From contig CAVRVO010000013.1 of the NCBI GenBank assembly GCA_963724625.1, forward strand, positions 558,001 to 622,000: a DNA stretch of 64,000 nucleotides, in the 5' to 3' direction. The notes beneath the pieces were generated by a model. It was not told the origin of the DNA and ran no database searches. It saw only the letters and a program-made list of their open reading frames with translations. The DNA comes from DATBVX01 sp963724625 (GTDB lineage: Bacteria > Pseudomonadota > Gammaproteobacteria > Steroidobacterales > Steroidobacteraceae). This document shows, in pieces, positions 63,663 to 64,000 of this stretch. Each line of letters opens with the position of its first letter. The stretch's first letter is position 1. A program made the translations under genes and the position numbers.

Positions 63663-64000
63663 ATGGCTGGCTCGTCACTTCTCACGCGACGCGATGTCCT
63701 GCTGGGCGGCGGGTGCCTCTGCTGTATTCCTGGTCTCGCAGTTGGTGCCGGCGCGAACGCGATCGCCGTACCGGAGATCGCTCCGGGCATTCACATTCGT
63801 AGCGGCGTCGACGAGGAGACCACCACCGAGAACGCCGGCGCGATCGCCAACATCGGCTTCATCGTTGGACGCGAGGCCGTCGCCGTGGCCGATCCAGGCG
63901 GCAGTCTCAACGACGGTGAGAAACTGCGCGAGATCATTCGGGAGGTGACCAGGCTTCCGATTCGGTACGTGATTCTCTCGCACGTGCACCCGGACCACAT
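63663..64000 (+). CDS. Quinoprotein relay-type metallo-beta-lactamase-fold protein (5' part)
   Basis: 112 complete codons before the window ends, from ATG 63663. A Tat leader (LLTRRDVLLGGGCLCCIPGL) is followed by PEIAPGIHIRSGVDEETTTE, NAGAIANIGFIVGREAVAVA then DPGG, and VTRLPIRYVILSHVHPDH, where HVHPDH is the zinc site of the fold. This pattern (GVHxR-G-DE, N-x2-x-IANIGFIVG, HVHPDH) is that of the quinoprotein relay system zinc metallohydrolases found with PQQ/quinoprotein catabolism. The end is missing, so the final ligands cannot be checked. Confidence 0.78.
   Translation, partial: MAGSSLLTRRDVLLGGGCLCCIPGLAVGAGANAIAVPEIAPGIHIRSGVDEETTTENAGAIANIGFIVGREAVAVADPGGSLNDGEKLREIIREVTRLPIRYVILSHVHPDH

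Noticed and set aside
1..64000. tRNA genes, CRISPR arrays, transposases, prophage or integrative element ends
   Set aside because: I found no cloverleaf candidates with acceptor stems, no regularly spaced repeats and no recombinase or transposase genes.

Overview
The window is GC-rich, densely coded DNA from a Gram-negative bacterium. It has two TonB-dependent receptors whose plugs begin LEEVIVTAQKR, Tat and Sec export signals, periplasmic quinoproteins and c-type cytochromes, several ECF sigma factors and many oxygenases. This looks like a heterotrophic proteobacterium of the Steroidobacter/Nevskia or sphingomonad kind; the taxonomic guess is inference. I saw no tRNA, rRNA, CRISPR array, insertion sequence or phage gene. 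At least eleven single-base frame breaks interrupt otherwise well-conserved genes (transporter, DUF2946 twice, DJ-1, VOC, S8 protease, M28 peptidase, HpaR, DUF2380, Ser/Thr kinase twice). That density points to sequencing or assembly indels rather than decay, so these genes are annotated across the breaks.

Layout. 1-10.8 kb: a glutathione S-transferase tail, a methyltransferase, an operon of NTF2-like protein + PQQ beta-propeller dehydrogenase-like protein + DUF1330, a transporter/DUF2946 pair, an exported DJ-1 protein convergent with a GlxA-type regulator, a homocysteine S-methyltransferase, a VOC protein, MscS, GNAT and 3-methyladenine glycosylase. 10.9-28.8 kb: a secreted protein, a subtilase, a TonB receptor, a benzoylformate-decarboxylase-like enzyme with divergent LysR regulator, M20 and M28 peptidases, an MFS transporter, a NAD(P)-binding oxidoreductase and an ornithine-cyclodeaminase-family protein. 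28.9-39.1 kb: DUF885 protein, then an oxygenase-rich group (Rieske oxygenase, aldehyde dehydrogenase, P450, TonB receptor, FAD monooxygenase, DUF2783).

39.1-52.2 kb is the most notable region. Fourteen consecutive minus-strand genes run from a thioesterase through a homoprotocatechuate-type meta-cleavage pathway (hpaF, hpaE, a DapA-family lyase, a fumarylacetoacetate-hydrolase-family enzyme, an HpaR-type MarR regulator, LigA/LigB extradiol dioxygenase), a MetE-like zinc methyltransferase, a Tat-exported spermidine-dehydrogenase-like flavoprotein and a SnoaL protein, and end in a TTQ amine dehydrogenase operon (mauB, a mauE-mauD fusion, mauA, cytochrome c). A reasonable reading is a single catabolic unit. 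Periplasmic oxidation of an arylalkylamine would give an aldehyde, which is oxidised to a homoprotocatechuate-like catechol and then cleaved and degraded in the cytoplasm. The substrate is not shown by the sequence.

52.4-64 kb: SYLF lipid-binding protein, a DUF4440 lipoprotein, an AraC/YciI/ECF42 regulatory group with DUF2380, an EF-hand protein, an SRPBCC protein, an alpha/beta hydrolase, an unusual NTF2-like/cytochrome c fusion, two small proteins sharing a GGITIG end, a TIGR02999-type sigma factor overlapping a Ser/Thr kinase-TPR gene, and the start of a quinoprotein-relay-type metallo-beta-lactamase-fold protein that runs off the end.
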